Of a DNA stretch of 64,000 bases, positions 35,347 through 45,186 are shown piece by piece; position 1 is the first letter of the stretch, and each line of letters opens with the position of its first letter. The notes beneath the pieces are model-generated. The model did not search any database. It was given only the letters and a program-made list of their open reading frames with translations, and was not told the origin of the DNA. A program made the position numbers and the translations under genes. Source of the DNA: Nitrospirota bacterium (lineage in GTDB: Bacteria; Nitrospirota; JACRHL01). The stretch is from contig JAOUMB010000011.1 of NCBI GenBank assembly GCA_029881725.1, positions 1-64,000 on the forward strand, read 5' to 3'.

Positions 35347-36078
35347 ATGCCCAATCTTTACGCACGTACTCGCGACCACACTCCGGAATGCTGCGTGGTG
35401 GTTCCAGCCGGGGGCCAGGGTACCCGGATGGGCAGCGGCATTCCCAAGCAGTTTCTTGAAATCGACGGGGTACCGATCCTGATCCATACCGTGCGCGCAC
35501 TGATGCGCTGCCCCCTGGTTCGACACGTGATCCTGGTGGCTCCCGCGAGTGAACTGGAACGCACCCGGGAAATCCTTGCAACATACCGGATCCAGGGCGT
35601 CATCGGGCCGGTCGCCGGGGGCGCCACCCGGCTGGTTTCGGTGCGCAACGGCATCCGCCAGGTTCCGGAATCGGCGCGGGTCATCGCGGTGCACGATGCG
35701 GCCCGCCCGTTTCCGGACCCGGCCGTGCTGGAAGCCGCCATCCGCCGCGCAGATCAGGGAGTGGGCGTGGTGGTGGGACGCCCGGCGGCGGACACCATCA
35801 AGCAGGTAAACGGGAACGCAGTGACCGGCACCCCGGAACGCGCACAATTGTGGCAGGCTTTCACCCCCCAGGTGTTTCCCGCTAAGATGATCGCCGATGT
35901 GTACCGGAACACCGCCCCGGATACCGCCGCCACCGACGACGCGCAGCTGGTGGAGTGGGCTGGACACCCGGTTGAAATGATCGAAGGAACCACCGAATCC
36001 CTCAAGGTAACCACCCCCCGCGACCTGATCACCGCGCGGGCCTGGCTGCAGGCGGCAGGAACAGCGGAGGGGCAGTGA
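35347..36078 (+). CDS. ispD: 2-C-methyl-D-erythritol 4-phosphate cytidylyltransferase
   Basis: IspD is the third enzyme of the MEP isoprenoid pathway (MEP + CTP to CDP-ME). The 243-aa protein has the nucleotide-binding loop [28 protein letters not shown] and a C-terminal ATDDAQLVE and [15 protein letters not shown] segment. I used ATG 35347 ([11 protein letters not shown]), which gives family length; the ribosome binding site is weak (GGGAGAA about 13 nt away). The final 4 nt overlap the GTG start of ispF, an arrangement that often precedes fusion of the two enzymes. Confidence 0.95.
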   Translation: MPNLYARTRDHTPECCVVVPAGGQGTRMGSGIPKQFLEIDGVPILIHTVRALMRCPLVRHVILVAPASELERTREILATYRIQGVIGPVAGGATRLVSVRNGIRQVPESARVIAVHDAARPFPDPAVLEAAIRRADQGVGVVVGRPAADTIKQVNGNAVTGTPERAQLWQAFTPQVFPAKMIADVYRNTAPDTAATDDAQLVEWAGHPVEMIEGTTESLKVTTPRDLITARAWLQAAGTAEGQ

Positions 36079-36548
36079 GAATCGGCATCGGATACGACAT
36101 TCACCCGTTCGCCGGCGGTCGCAGTCTGATTCTGGGCGGGGTGGACATCCCGCACCCCCAGGGGCTGGCCGGCCATTCGGACGCCGACGCCCTGGCCCAC
36201 GCCGTGGCCGACGCGGTACTCGGGGCCCTCGGGCTGGGCGACATCGGCCGCCACTTCCCGGATACGGATCCCGCCTGGGCGGGGGCGGACAGCATCGGCT
36301 TGCTGGCACGGGTAGCCGACCACATGCAGCAGGCGGGTTACCGCATCGGCAATGTGGACGCGGTCATCATCGCCCAGGCACCGAAAATGGCGCCCCACGT
36401 CGCGGCCATGCAGAATAACCTCGCGCAGACCCTCGGTTGTGCGCCCGAGCAGGTGAACGTCAAGGCCACCACCCACGAGCGGCTGGGCACCCTGGGGCGC
36501 GGTGAGGGCATCGCGGTGCAGGCGGTTTGCCTGCTGACGGAAAAGTAA
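36075..36548 (+). CDS. ispF: 2-C-methyl-D-erythritol 2,4-cyclodiphosphate synthase
   Basis: IspF cyclises CDP-ME-2-phosphate in the MEP pathway. The 157-aa protein has the zinc-site motif GIGYDIHPF (Asp and His ligands), [31 protein letters not shown] and [17 protein letters not shown]. The GTG start 36075 overlaps the ispD stop (GTGA) with GGAGGGG just upstream. It is intact and co-translated with ispD. Confidence 0.97.
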   Translation: MRIGIGYDIHPFAGGRSLILGGVDIPHPQGLAGHSDADALAHAVADAVLGALGLGDIGRHFPDTDPAWAGADSIGLLARVADHMQQAGYRIGNVDAVIIAQAPKMAPHVAAMQNNLAQTLGCAPEQVNVKATTHERLGTLGRGEGIAVQAVCLLTEK

Positions 36549-36600
36549 CGCCACCACCGGTCGCGCCTCGTGACCGGCGCATGAGAAACGGAACACCCGG

Positions 36601-37386
36601 ATGGGAAGCCTGCTGAAAACCCTGCAAGCCGATTTTGCCGCCATCTTCGAACGCGACCCGGCGGCGGTCAGCCGCGTGGAAGTAATGCTGCTCTACAGCG
36701 GCTGGCACGCGATCCTGTCGCACCGCATCGCCCACGCCCTGAAAAACATTGGGCTACCCGTTCTGCCGCGCCTGCTCAGCCAGGCGGCCCGGCTGCTGAC
36801 CGGGATCGAAATCCATCCCGGAGCCACCATCGGCCCGGCCTTCTTCATCGACCACGGCATGGGGGTGGTAATCGGCGAAACCGCCGAACTGGGCCATCAC
36901 GTGACCCTGTATCAGGGGGTGACCCTGGGCGGCACCGGCAAGGAGCGGGGCAAGCGCCACCCGACGCTGGGCGATCACGTGGTGGTGGGCGCCGGAGCCA
37001 AGGTACTGGGCGGCATCGTCATTGGCAACAACGTCAAGATTGGCGCGAACAGCGTGGTGCTCAAGCCGGTCCCGGACAACTGCACGGTGGTGGGCATTCC
37101 GGGGCGAATCATCCACAAGGCCGAAATCGCGTTTCCCGAACAGACCCTGGATCACACGGAAATGCCCGATCCGACCATGGAGCGCATCCGCGCCCTGTAT
37201 GACGAGGTCGAGGACCTGAAGATCGAGTTTCATGACGCCTGCGAAAAGGCCATGAGTTCGATTCAGAAGGTATCCGGAAAGACCACGCGAAAGACGCCGG
37301 CAAAGCCGAAAAAGGACGCCCTGGGCGAAAAACCGGCCACTACCCGCACCCGCAAAAAGCCGGAGCCGGACACCGGAGACGACTAG
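36601..37386 (+). CDS. cysE: Serine O-acetyltransferase
   Basis: CysE acetylates serine for cysteine synthesis. The 261-aa protein has an N-terminal helical region (RDPAAVSRVEVMLLYSGWHA), a left-handed hexapeptide-repeat core (IEIHPGATIGPAFFIDHGMG with the catalytic His/Asp, ETAELGHHVTLYQGVTLGGT) and a Lys/Thr-rich C-terminal tail of about 45 residues not typical of E. coli CysE. It resembles the shorter EpsC/SRPG-like type. It follows ispF by 52 nt. Regulation by cysteine feedback is known for the family, not visible here. Confidence 0.95.
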   Translation: MGSLLKTLQADFAAIFERDPAAVSRVEVMLLYSGWHAILSHRIAHALKNIGLPVLPRLLSQAARLLTGIEIHPGATIGPAFFIDHGMGVVIGETAELGHHVTLYQGVTLGGTGKERGKRHPTLGDHVVVGAGAKVLGGIVIGNNVKIGANSVVLKPVPDNCTVVGIPGRIIHKAEIAFPEQTLDHTEMPDPTMERIRALYDEVEDLKIEFHDACEKAMSSIQKVSGKTTRKTPAKPKKDALGEKPATTRTRKKPEPDTGDD

Positions 37387-37454
37387 AACCCACACCCCGC
37401 CGCTCCGGGGGTAACCGTTTCGTAGCGGAACCGCCAGTTGGAAACGGGCCGCGG

Positions 37455-37979
37455 TCAGCCCCCGCGGCGGCGGCGCTCGGCCTCCAGGTCGATGTCGAGA
37501 ATCTGCTTCAGATCCTGACGCAGCGCCTCGTTGTCGGCATTGAGCTTGTCCAGCTTTTCCAGCAGGTCCGCCAGCGCGTGGGCCGCATGGCGGTGGGTGG
37601 AGCGCGGGTGTTTTTTCAGCAGCTGATTCAGCACTTCGCGGGCACGCGGATAATCGGCCACCTCGGGGGAGGCGAGCACCATCCCCAGTTCAAGCAACAG
37701 CACATCTTCCGCGCCGGACTTTCTGGCCAACGCACGCTCCAGTTCCGCCACCGCGTCCTGGTGACGTCCTTTGGACACGAGGCTGCGGGCGCCATCCACC
37801 GCCGCCACCCGCACCGGGGGCGGCTGCACCGCGTTCGCCGTGGCCGGCACCGGCGCGGCCGTGTCCTGCCCGGCATCGCCGGCGGGGCGCGGTTGCAGCA
37901 AGGTACAGCCCGACAGGGTGACGGCAAGTGCCGTCACTGACAAAACATGAGCAACTTTTCGCAAACAAATCACGTACAT
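37455..37979 (-). CDS. Lipoprotein with TPR-like repeats
   Basis: This is a 174-aa predicted lipoprotein. The signal peptide ends in lipobox LSGC (VTLSGCTLLQP), followed by a Pro/Ala-rich linker and a helical region (ARSLVSKGRHQDAVAELERA, then YPRAREVLNQLLKKHPRSTH) resembling two TPR units, and a charged coiled C-terminus. I used ATG 37979 with AGGG 9 nt upstream; a GTG at 37988 is also in frame. It probably works in envelope assembly or as a scaffold; no specific partner is evident. It is convergent with cysE and lies just downstream of malic enzyme on the same strand. Confidence 0.8.
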   Translation of the reverse strand: MYVICLRKVAHVLSVTALAVTLSGCTLLQPRPAGDAGQDTAAPVPATANAVQPPPVRVAAVDGARSLVSKGRHQDAVAELERALARKSGAEDVLLLELGMVLASPEVADYPRAREVLNQLLKKHPRSTHRHAAHALADLLEKLDKLNADNEALRQDLKQILDIDLEAERRRRGG

Positions 37980-37996
37980 CGATAACACCCTACACC

Positions 37997-39409
37997 TTAA
38001 TGGTCCCTTCGCGCCACCCCTGTCAACCGGGCGGCCTCCACCACGGCCTCGGCCACGGCGGGAGCCACCTGCCGGTTGAAGGTGCTGGGGATAATGTAAT
38101 CCTCGCTGAGCTCATCTTCCGGAATCACATCGGCGATGGCCCGGGCAGCGGCCAGTTTCATGGCCTCGTTCACCTCCCGCGCCCGGCAGTCCAGAGCGCC
38201 GCGAAAAATCCCGGGAAAGCAAAGGACGTTGTTGATCTGGTTCGGAAAGTCCGAGCGGCCGGTGGCGATGATCCGGGCCCGGCCCATCGCCTGCTCGGGC
38301 ATGATTTCCGGCACCGGGTTGGCCAACGCGAATACGATCGGGTCCGACGCCATCCGGTCCAGCATCCACGGCTCAAGCAATCCGGCGGACGATACACCCA
38401 GAAACAGGTCCGCACCGACCAGCGCATCGCCCAGCCCGCCCCGGAGGCCATCCCGGTTGGTATTTTCCGCGTACCACTCCTTGAGCGGGTTCATGCCTTC
38501 CGTGCGGCCCCGATAGATGATACCGGTGCGATCCACGCCGATAAAATCCTCCACTCCGGCCAGCATCATGATCTTGGTGCAGGCCACCCCGGCGGCGCCG
38601 ATGCCGCTGACCACCACCTTCAACTCGTTGATTGGCTTGGGCACGATTTTCAGGGCATTGTACAGAGCCGCCAGCACCACCACGGCGGTGCCGTGCTGGT
38701 CGTCGTGAAACACCGGAATATCAAGCCGGTCCTTCAGCCGCTGTTCGATCTCGAAGCAGCGCGGCGCCGAGATGTCCTCCAGGTTGATGCCGCCGAAAAC
38801 CGGCGCGATCATCTCCACGGCGCGCACCACTTCATCCGGGTCCGTGGTGTCCAGGCAAATGGGGAACGCATCCACCCCGGCGAATTCCTTGAACAGCATG
38901 GCCTTGCCCTCCATCACCGGCAGGGCGGCGGCGGGGCCGATATCCCCCAGCCCGAGCACCGCGGTACCGTCGGTCACCACCGCCACGGTGTTGCGCTTGA
39001 TGGTGAGGGTATACACCTCCTCCGGGTTCTTGTGAATGGCCTCACAGATGCGTGCCACCCCCGGAGTGTAGGCGCGGGAAAGATCTTCGCGGGTTTTGAG
39101 GGGGGTCTTGTTGGTGACCTCGATCTTGCCCCCCAGATGCATCAGAAAGGTGGGATCGGAAACGTGCACCACGCGCAGGTAATCAAGGGAGCCCAATCGC
39201 TCCATGACCCGGTCGCCGTGGGCCGCGTCCTCGGTTTCAACGGTGATGTCGCGGGTCACGTGGCCGTCCTTGACGGCCACCAGATCCATGCCGAGCACGG
39301 TAGCGCCCGAATCGCCGATGGCTTCCATCACCTCACCCAGAAAACCGGGCCGGTTTCGAAACCCTACACGTATGGTGATGATGTGGCTGCCCGTGGATAC
39401 CGGTGCCAT
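37997..39409 (-). CDS. NAD(P)-dependent malic enzyme with N-terminal ACT domain
   Basis: The enzyme decarboxylates malate to pyruvate. The 470-aa protein has an ACT-like regulatory domain (1-80, [20 protein letters not shown]), then the malic domain ([53 protein letters not shown]) and an NAD-binding domain ([34 protein letters not shown]). It lacks the C-terminal phosphotransacetylase domain of E. coli MaeB. ATG 39409 with GGAGGGA upstream is preferred; an upstream frame extension has no homology features. The ACT domain suggests allosteric control by a small metabolite. Confidence 0.95.
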   Translation of the reverse strand: MAPVSTGSHIITIRVGFRNRPGFLGEVMEAIGDSGATVLGMDLVAVKDGHVTRDITVETEDAAHGDRVMERLGSLDYLRVVHVSDPTFLMHLGGKIEVTNKTPLKTREDLSRAYTPGVARICEAIHKNPEEVYTLTIKRNTVAVVTDGTAVLGLGDIGPAAALPVMEGKAMLFKEFAGVDAFPICLDTTDPDEVVRAVEMIAPVFGGINLEDISAPRCFEIEQRLKDRLDIPVFHDDQHGTAVVVLAALYNALKIVPKPINELKVVVSGIGAAGVACTKIMMLAGVEDFIGVDRTGIIYRGRTEGMNPLKEWYAENTNRDGLRGGLGDALVGADLFLGVSSAGLLEPWMLDRMASDPIVFALANPVPEIMPEQAMGRARIIATGRSDFPNQINNVLCFPGIFRGALDCRAREVNEAMKLAAARAIADVIPEDELSEDYIIPSTFNRQVAPAVAEAVVEAARLTGVARRDH

Positions 39410-39603
39410 GATCCCTCCCCTCCCCGCAACAGTTGCGGGCGCCAAAAGCCCCCGCCAAAAAGAAAAACCCGCCCCCAGCCCGCGCCCGATCCCTTCAGCA
39501 TAATTGATTTTGCCGAATTTTGTCCGCCGCTTCCGCCCCGCCCGGGTCCGTGGCCCGCGCAATCGGTGCCCACCCGATCCTACCGGCGGCGCCATAGCTG
39601 GTG

Positions 39604-39609
39604 TAAAAT
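39604..39609 (+). promoter_or_regulatory. -10 box of ispG, leaderless geometry
   Basis: TAAAAT preceded by TG (extended -10) ends 8 nt before the ispG ATG. No Shine-Dalgarno sequence is present between them. The -35 region is poor. Confidence 0.4.
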
Positions 39610-39617
39610 GCACCGCT

Positions 39618-40739
39618 ATGCAGATTACCCGCAAAAAGACCCGGCAGATCGACGTGGGCGGCGTGAAAATCGGCGGCGATGCCCCGGTCAGCGTCCAGTC
39701 CATGACCGTCACCGACACCCGAGACGTGCCCGGCACCGTGGCCGAAATCGATCGTCTGGCGGAGGCCGGCTGCGAACTGGTGCGGGTGGCGGTGGTGGAT
39801 ACGGATGCCGCCGGATGCCTGGGCACCATCCGCGCCCGCAGCCCGATCCCGCTGATCGCCGACATTCACTTCGACCACAAGCTGGCGCTGATGGCGATCG
39901 AGTCCGGCGTGGACGGCCTGCGCCTCAACCCGGGCAACATCGGCGGCGCGCACAAGGTGCGGGAGGTGGTGGCCGCCTGCAAGGATCGCGGCATCCCCAT
40001 CCGCATCGGTGTGAACGCCGGGTCGCTGGAGCGGGAACTGCTGGAGCGGTATGGCTATCCAACCGCCGAGGCCATGGTGGAGTCCGCCGCCACCCATATC
40101 CGCATTCTGGAAGACCTGGACTTTTTCGACATCAAGGTGTCGCTCAAGGCCTCCCACCCCGGCATGATGATCGATGCCTGCCGGCTGTTCGCCGCGCGCT
40201 TCGACTACCCGCAGCATCTGGGGGTGACCGAGGCGGGCACCCTGCAAACCGGCTCGGTCAAAAGCGCCGTGGCCATGGGCGTGCTGCTGGCGGAAGGAAT
40301 CGGCGACACCCTGCGCGTGTCCCTTTCCGCCGACCCGGTGGAGGAGGTGAAGGTCGGTTTCGGCATTTTAAAAAGCCTGGGCCTGCGCACCCGCGGGGTG
40401 AACGTGATCTCCTGCCCCACCTGCGGGCGGCTGGAAATCGATGTGGTCAGGATCGCCTCCGAAGTGGAATCGCGACTGGCCCACATCAGGGAGCCCCTCG
40501 ACGTGGCCATTCTGGGCTGCGTGGTGAACGGCATCGGCGAAGGCAAGGAGGCCGATATCGGCATTGCCGGCGGACGTGACCACGGCATCCTGTTCAAGGA
40601 AGGGCGTCTCGACCGCAAGGTGAGCGAGGCCGAACTGGTCGATCTGCTGGTGAACGAAGCCGAACAGATGGCCGAAAAGCGCCGCAACCAGGCGGACTCG
40701 CCCCTCAAAGTCATCTCCGCCAACCAGCAACAAACCTGA
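39618..40739 (+). CDS. ispG: 4-hydroxy-3-methylbut-2-en-1-yl diphosphate synthase (IspG/GcpE)
   Basis: IspG is the 4Fe-4S enzyme of the penultimate MEP-pathway step. The 373-aa protein has the TIM-barrel N-terminal half (VSVQSMTVTDTRDVPGTVAE, ADIHFDHKLAL, NPGNIGG, IRIGVNAGSLE) and the iron-sulfur C-terminal half with SCPTCGR and AILGCVVNGIGEGKEADIGI, giving the three cluster cysteines. ATG 39618 is immediately preceded by a -10-like TAAAAT at 8 nt with no ribosome binding site, so the mRNA may be leaderless. It is followed by proS after 45 nt. Confidence 0.97.
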   Translation: MQITRKKTRQIDVGGVKIGGDAPVSVQSMTVTDTRDVPGTVAEIDRLAEAGCELVRVAVVDTDAAGCLGTIRARSPIPLIADIHFDHKLALMAIESGVDGLRLNPGNIGGAHKVREVVAACKDRGIPIRIGVNAGSLERELLERYGYPTAEAMVESAATHIRILEDLDFFDIKVSLKASHPGMMIDACRLFAARFDYPQHLGVTEAGTLQTGSVKSAVAMGVLLAEGIGDTLRVSLSADPVEEVKVGFGILKSLGLRTRGVNVISCPTCGRLEIDVVRIASEVESRLAHIREPLDVAILGCVVNGIGEGKEADIGIAGGRDHGILFKEGRLDRKVSEAELVDLLVNEAEQMAEKRRNQADSPLKVISANQQQT

Positions 40740-40784
40740 TTCGCCGCAACGGTTCGCGGCACAAACCCAACGGAAGGGAGCGGG

Positions 40785-42527
40785 ATGCGCTACTCGGAAA
40801 CCTTTATCCCCACCCTGCGTGACGATCCGGCCGACGCCGAGGTGGTCAGCCACAAACTGATGGTGCGCGCCGGCATGATCCGCAAGGTGGCGGCCGGTGT
40901 GTATAACTACCTGCCGCTGGGATGGCGGGTGATCGGCAAGGTGGAGCAGATTGTCCGCGAGGAAATGACCCGCGGCGGCGCCCAGGAGTTGCGCATGCCC
41001 GCCGTGCAACCGGCCGAACTGTGGCAGGAAAGCGGCCGCTGGGGGGTGTACGGCAAGGAATTGTTGCGGATGTCCGACCGCCACGGGCGGGATTTCTGCA
41101 TCGGCCCCACCCACGAGGAGATCATCACCGACCTGGTGCGCGGCGAGGTGCGCAGCTACAAACAGCTCCCGCTCAACCTGTACCAGATCCAGACCAAGTT
41201 CCGCGACGAGATCCGCCCCCGCTTCGGCCTGATGCGCGGGCGCGAGTTCATCATGAAGGACGGCTACAGTTTCGATGCCGACGAGGCCGGAGCGGAAGCC
41301 ACCTACCGGCGCATGGAGGAAGCCTACCACCGCATTTTCGCGCGCATGGGGCTGGATTTCCGCGCGGTGGAGGCCGACTCGGGACAGATCGGCGGCAGCT
41401 TTTCCCACGAGTTCATGGTGCTGGCCGCCACCGGCGAGGACGATGTGGTGTCGTGCACCACCTGCGACTACGCCGCCAACAGCGAAAAGGCCACCAGCCG
41501 GGTGAGCCCCCCGGAAGAGCGGGAAACCCCCGCGCTGAAAACCGTGGACACCCCCGGCGTGCACAGTGTGGAGGAGGTGGCGGAGTTCCTGAAAACCAGC
41601 CCCGACCGGCTGATCAAGACGCTGATCTTCGATACCGGCACCGAGGGGGACGGCCGCTTTGTCGCGGTGCTGATCCGGGGCGACCGGGAAGTGAACGAGG
41701 TCAAGCTGGTGAATACCCTGGGGGCCGACGGAGAGCGTCTGACGCTGGCCGCCAACCCGGACATCGAGCGCATCACCGGGGGCGCAGTGGGCTTTTCCGG
41801 GCCGGTGGGCCTGAAGGGGGTGCGCGTGGTGGCCGACCGGTCGGTGGCCGACCTGACCGATGCGGTCACCGGCGCCAATCAGGCTGACCGGCATCACACG
41901 CATGTCCTCCCGGGGCGCGATTTCCCGCTGGGGGAAACCGCCGACCTGGACACCGCCCGGGCGGGAGACGGCTGCCCCCGGTGCGCCACCGGGAAGCTGG
42001 TCATCCAGCGCGGCATCGAAGTGGGGCACATCTTCAAGCTGGGCACCAAATACAGCGAGGCCATGCAGGCCACCTTTCTCGATCCCCAGGGCAAGAAGCA
42101 GCCGTTCGTCATGGGCTGTTACGGCATTGGCATCGGCCGCACCGCCGCCGCGTCCATCGAGCAGAACCACGATGGCAACGGCATCCTCTGGCCCATGGCC
42201 ATTGCCCCGGCCCACGTGGTGCTGATCGGCATGAACATGAAATCGGAAGCGGTGCGCGACACCGCCGAACGCCTGTACGTGGAACTGCGGAAACGGGGGG
42301 TGGAAGTGCTGTTCGACGACCGCGCGGAACGCGCCGGGGTGAAGCTGACCGATTTCGAGTTGCTGGGAATCCCGCTGGCGCTGCTGGTGGGCGACCGGGG
42401 GGTGGAAAAGGGCAGCCTGGAACTCAAGGAGCGCAAAGACGGCAGCACCACCGAGGTGCCCATGGACGATGTGGTCGACCGGGTGGCCGACAAGGTTCGC
42501 GAGGCGCTTGGCGGTCATGGTGGCTGA
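40785..42527 (+). CDS. proS: Prolyl-tRNA synthetase (bacterial type, with editing domain)
   Basis: ProS charges tRNA-Pro. The 580-aa class II synthetase has motif 1 region GMIRKVAAGVYNYLPLGWRV, motif 2 with TKFRDEIRPRFGLMRGREFIMKD split across the active site, an INS/YbaK-like editing insertion (about 225-400) and motif 3 GCYGIGIGRTAAASIEQNHD, then an anticodon-binding domain (FELLGIPLALLVGDRG). ATG 40785 has GGAAGGGAG upstream. The 3' end overlaps rnc by 11 nt. Confidence 0.97.
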   Translation: MRYSETFIPTLRDDPADAEVVSHKLMVRAGMIRKVAAGVYNYLPLGWRVIGKVEQIVREEMTRGGAQELRMPAVQPAELWQESGRWGVYGKELLRMSDRHGRDFCIGPTHEEIITDLVRGEVRSYKQLPLNLYQIQTKFRDEIRPRFGLMRGREFIMKDGYSFDADEAGAEATYRRMEEAYHRIFARMGLDFRAVEADSGQIGGSFSHEFMVLAATGEDDVVSCTTCDYAANSEKATSRVSPPEERETPALKTVDTPGVHSVEEVAEFLKTSPDRLIKTLIFDTGTEGDGRFVAVLIRGDREVNEVKLVNTLGADGERLTLAANPDIERITGGAVGFSGPVGLKGVRVVADRSVADLTDAVTGANQADRHHTHVLPGRDFPLGETADLDTARAGDGCPRCATGKLVIQRGIEVGHIFKLGTKYSEAMQATFLDPQGKKQPFVMGCYGIGIGRTAAASIEQNHDGNGILWPMAIAPAHVVLIGMNMKSEAVRDTAERLYVELRKRGVEVLFDDRAERAGVKLTDFELLGIPLALLVGDRGVEKGSLELKERKDGSTTEVPMDDVVDRVADKVREALGGHGG

Positions 42528-43257
42528 GCCCGGCACCGGGGAGGGCGTGGCCGAGCCGGACCTGGACGCCCTGCAAAAAAAGCTCGGCTACTGCTTTGCC
42601 ACCCCCGCCCTCCTGCGCACCTCGCTGGTGCATCGCTCGGCCCCCAACGAGCGCGGCGCCGACTGCCCCGAGTCCAACGAGCGGCTTGAATTTCTCGGAG
42701 ACGCGGTCCTCGACCTGGTAATCGCCTGCGAGCTGTTCGAGCGCTTTCCCCAGGCCCCCGAGGGGGAACTGACGCGCTACAAGGCCACCCTGGTAAGTGA
42801 AACCGCGCTGGCCCAGGTGGCCCTGCGCATTGGCCTGGGCCAGCACCTGATCCTTGGGCGCGGGGAGGACGAAACCCTGGGGCGGGAAAAGCCGTCCATC
42901 CTGTCCGATGCCCTGGAGGCCGTGTTCGGCGCGCTCTATCGGGATGGCGGCATGGACGCCGCCGACCGGACCATTCGCAAGCTGTTCGCCGTCGAACTGA
43001 AAACCGTGTCGGACCGCAGCGCCCCGCGCGGCGACTACAAAACCGCCCTGCAGGAGTGGACCCAGGCCCAGGGAATGGGCCTGCCCAGCTATCGGCTGGT
43101 GAACACCGAAGGCCCGGACCACGCCCGCGAGTATACGGTGGCCGTACTGCTCAAAAAGCAGGAACTGGCGCAGGGAACCGCCCGCAGCAAGCGCGAGGCG
43201 GAGCGCAGCGCGGCTCAGCAGGCACTGGAGCAGCTCACCGGCCAGCCCGACGGCTGA
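42517..43257 (+). CDS. rnc: Ribonuclease III
   Basis: RNase III cleaves double-stranded RNA in rRNA processing. The 246-aa protein has signature ERLEFLGDAVLDLV with catalytic acidic residues, the second acidic pair in ILSDALEAVFGALY, and a C-terminal dsRNA-binding domain (GDYKTALQEWTQAQG to the end). I used ATG 42517, inside the proS end (11-nt overlap); the upstream in-frame extension lies wholly in proS. The common rnc-era pairing is absent here; a sensor gene follows instead. Confidence 0.95.
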   Translation: MVAEPGTGEGVAEPDLDALQKKLGYCFATPALLRTSLVHRSAPNERGADCPESNERLEFLGDAVLDLVIACELFERFPQAPEGELTRYKATLVSETALAQVALRIGLGQHLILGRGEDETLGREKPSILSDALEAVFGALYRDGGMDAADRTIRKLFAVELKTVSDRSAPRGDYKTALQEWTQAQGMGLPSYRLVNTEGPDHAREYTVAVLLKKQELAQGTARSKREAERSAAQQALEQLTGQPDG

Positions 43258-43410
43258 AGTCATTGCGCCATTTTTGTCGCACCCCTTTCCACAAGGTGGG
43301 GATGCCGACGTCCGTGCCGCCTTCCCCCGCCCCCGAACCCCCCGCACACAAACTAATTATCTCTTTTAGTTCAATCGGTTATCGGATTCTATCGGCCTCC
43401 CTCCCGCCGA

Positions 43411-43426
43411 TGGCACAGACCTTGTT
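43411..43426 (+). promoter_or_regulatory. Sigma54-like -24/-12 element upstream of the GAF gene
   Basis: TGGCACAGACCTTGTT matches the sigma54 consensus TGGCAC-N5-TTGCW except that the -12 dinucleotide is GT instead of GC. It is about 70 nt before the start codon. No enhancer-binding protein gene is adjacent. Confidence 0.35.
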
Positions 43427-43494
43427 ATGAACCGGGTATCGGGCGCGGACGGCCCGCTCGGGACCGCGCCCCTGGCCGCACAAGGAAAACCAAC

Positions 43495-44583
43495 ATGACC
43501 GCACCCACCCACCCGGCAGACATCACCCGGGAACTTGAACACGCACTGGCCCGCCACCAGACCCGGCTGGCCGAACTGCACTACGCCCTGGACCGCATCT
43601 CCGACTCGGTGCTCGAAATGCCGGCGCGCCTGAATGCGGTGACCCAGGTGATTCGCGTCAAACTGGGATGCGACGCCTGCTCGGTCTACCTGATGGACCG
43701 TGAGGAGGACGCCCTGGTGCTGGAGGCCAGCACCGGCCTGGCCCCGGAAGCCGTGGGGCACGCCCGGTTGAAACGCGGCGAAGGGGTGACCGGCTGGGTG
43801 GCGGAGCACCTGGAGGCCGTGGCGCTGGCGGACGCCCCCTCCGACCCACGCTTCAAATACCTCCCGGAAACCCATGAGGAAGCGTTCCGCTCGCTGCTTT
43901 CGGTGCCGGTGGTCGCCGATCAAAACTTCGTGGGCGTGATCAACGTACAGCATCGCCAACCGCACCCCTTCACCGAATACGAGCGATTGCTGGTGGGCGC
44001 CATCGGCTACAAGGTGGGTGCCATGGTGAAGAGCGACCGCCTGGAGCATGAAGCCGCACGGCATGAAGCGGCGGTGGAAACCCTGCTATGGGTGGCGGCA
44101 CACACAGCCGCGGAATCCCCACAGGCAGACATGGTCACCGAACTGGTATCCCGCGCGCGACGCACCCTGTTCGCCACCGGCGCCGTGCTGCGTACGCTGG
44201 AGCCGGATAGCGGACGACTGGAGGTGGTCTGCGCCGACGGCCTGGAAGCCGCCTCCGCGGCGCTGGCGCCCCTGCTGCCCGGCGAAGGCATTGCCGGAAC
44301 GGTGCTGGCCAGCGGAGCCCCGGTGCGCAACAACCATTACGGCACCTTCGCCCGTCAGCTCAAGGCGGTCCCGGCGGTGTCCGCCTCCATCCTGTGCATC
44401 CCGGTGCGGCACCGGGATGGAACCGTGTTTGGCACCCTGTCATTCTTCGACAAGGTGGCTCCCGGCGGAACCCGCCACTTCGACAGCGCCGATCAGCGGT
44501 TGGCCGAGGGGCTGGTCCGCCTCACCTCGGAGCGCATCGCACAGTTGGTCCTCCCACGGCGCGCCCGCGCCGCGTCCGCATAA
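43495..44583 (+). CDS. Tandem GAF-domain protein, putative cytoplasmic sensor
   Basis: This 362-aa soluble protein has two GAF domains and no output domain. GAF1 (about 36-175) resembles the PtsP/NifA type (LGCDACSVYLMDREEDALVL, GEGVTGWVAE, SLLSVPVVADQNFVGVINVQ). GAF2 (about 195-345) carries FATGAVLRTLEPDSGRLEV, GEGIAGTVLASGAPV and SILCIPVRHRDGTVFGTLSF. A short coiled segment joins them. It could bind a small ligand or act as a partner for a kinase or cyclase elsewhere. A hairpin, GGGCGCGG with complement CCGCGCCC, lies in the leader. A sigma54-like element precedes it. Confidence 0.85.
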   Translation: MTAPTHPADITRELEHALARHQTRLAELHYALDRISDSVLEMPARLNAVTQVIRVKLGCDACSVYLMDREEDALVLEASTGLAPEAVGHARLKRGEGVTGWVAEHLEAVALADAPSDPRFKYLPETHEEAFRSLLSVPVVADQNFVGVINVQHRQPHPFTEYERLLVGAIGYKVGAMVKSDRLEHEAARHEAAVETLLWVAAHTAAESPQADMVTELVSRARRTLFATGAVLRTLEPDSGRLEVVCADGLEAASAALAPLLPGEGIAGTVLASGAPVRNNHYGTFARQLKAVPAVSASILCIPVRHRDGTVFGTLSFFDKVAPGGTRHFDSADQRLAEGLVRLTSERIAQLVLPRRARAASA

Positions 44584-44867
44584 GCGGCAAAACGGAACGT
44601 TACGGGGCCGGTGGGCATTCGGAACGACGGTGCATATTCGGTGGAGGGGGGCACGGCGACGGGCCGGCGAGGGTGCCGTACTCCACCCAGAGCGGCACCA
44701 CCCGCTTGCAAATATCGCCGTGCGCGTGGCACCGCACAACGGTATGTGACGGTGGGGGACGGAGTGGGGGCATCGAGGGGCTTCATTGCCCCGCGTGGGA
44801 GGGAACGGGCGAATCGGTAACACATCCGTCACAATCTCCCCTGCGAACCGTTAACGCACCGGTAACT

Positions 44868-44895
44868 TAGCCCCGTGCGACGTGCACGGGAGCTA
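44868..44895 (+). other. Stable hairpin in the intergenic region
   Basis: TAGCCCCGTGC (44868-44878) pairs with GCACGGGAGCTA (44884-44895) with one bulge and a 5-nt loop. It is not followed by a T-tract, so not an obvious terminator. Confidence 0.4.
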
Positions 44896-45186
44896 CGCAC
44901 ACGACGATATTGGCTGGCGTGGCAATCCGGCCTCGCGTCGAGCAACGCCCGGCGAGGGGGAGACGAGCAGCATCCCCATGGCCCTGCACAACCATTTGAA
45001 AACAATACGGTTCCAACAACCATTCTCTCCCCCCGATGCAGCGGCATTGGGGCCAAAACACCCGCCCCACTCCGTTCCGTAAATTCATTTAATTTGTCGT
45101 TAAATAAAATGAATTCCAGCCGTCACCCCCTTCCGGCCCTCGGAAACCCCCATTGCCCAACCGGACCTCACCGTGTGCCCATCCCC

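Noticed and set aside
39410-39865. N-terminal extension of malic enzyme
   Set aside because: The extension lacks homology features and overlaps the ispG start region; ATG 39409 has a good ribosome binding site and starts the ACT domain.
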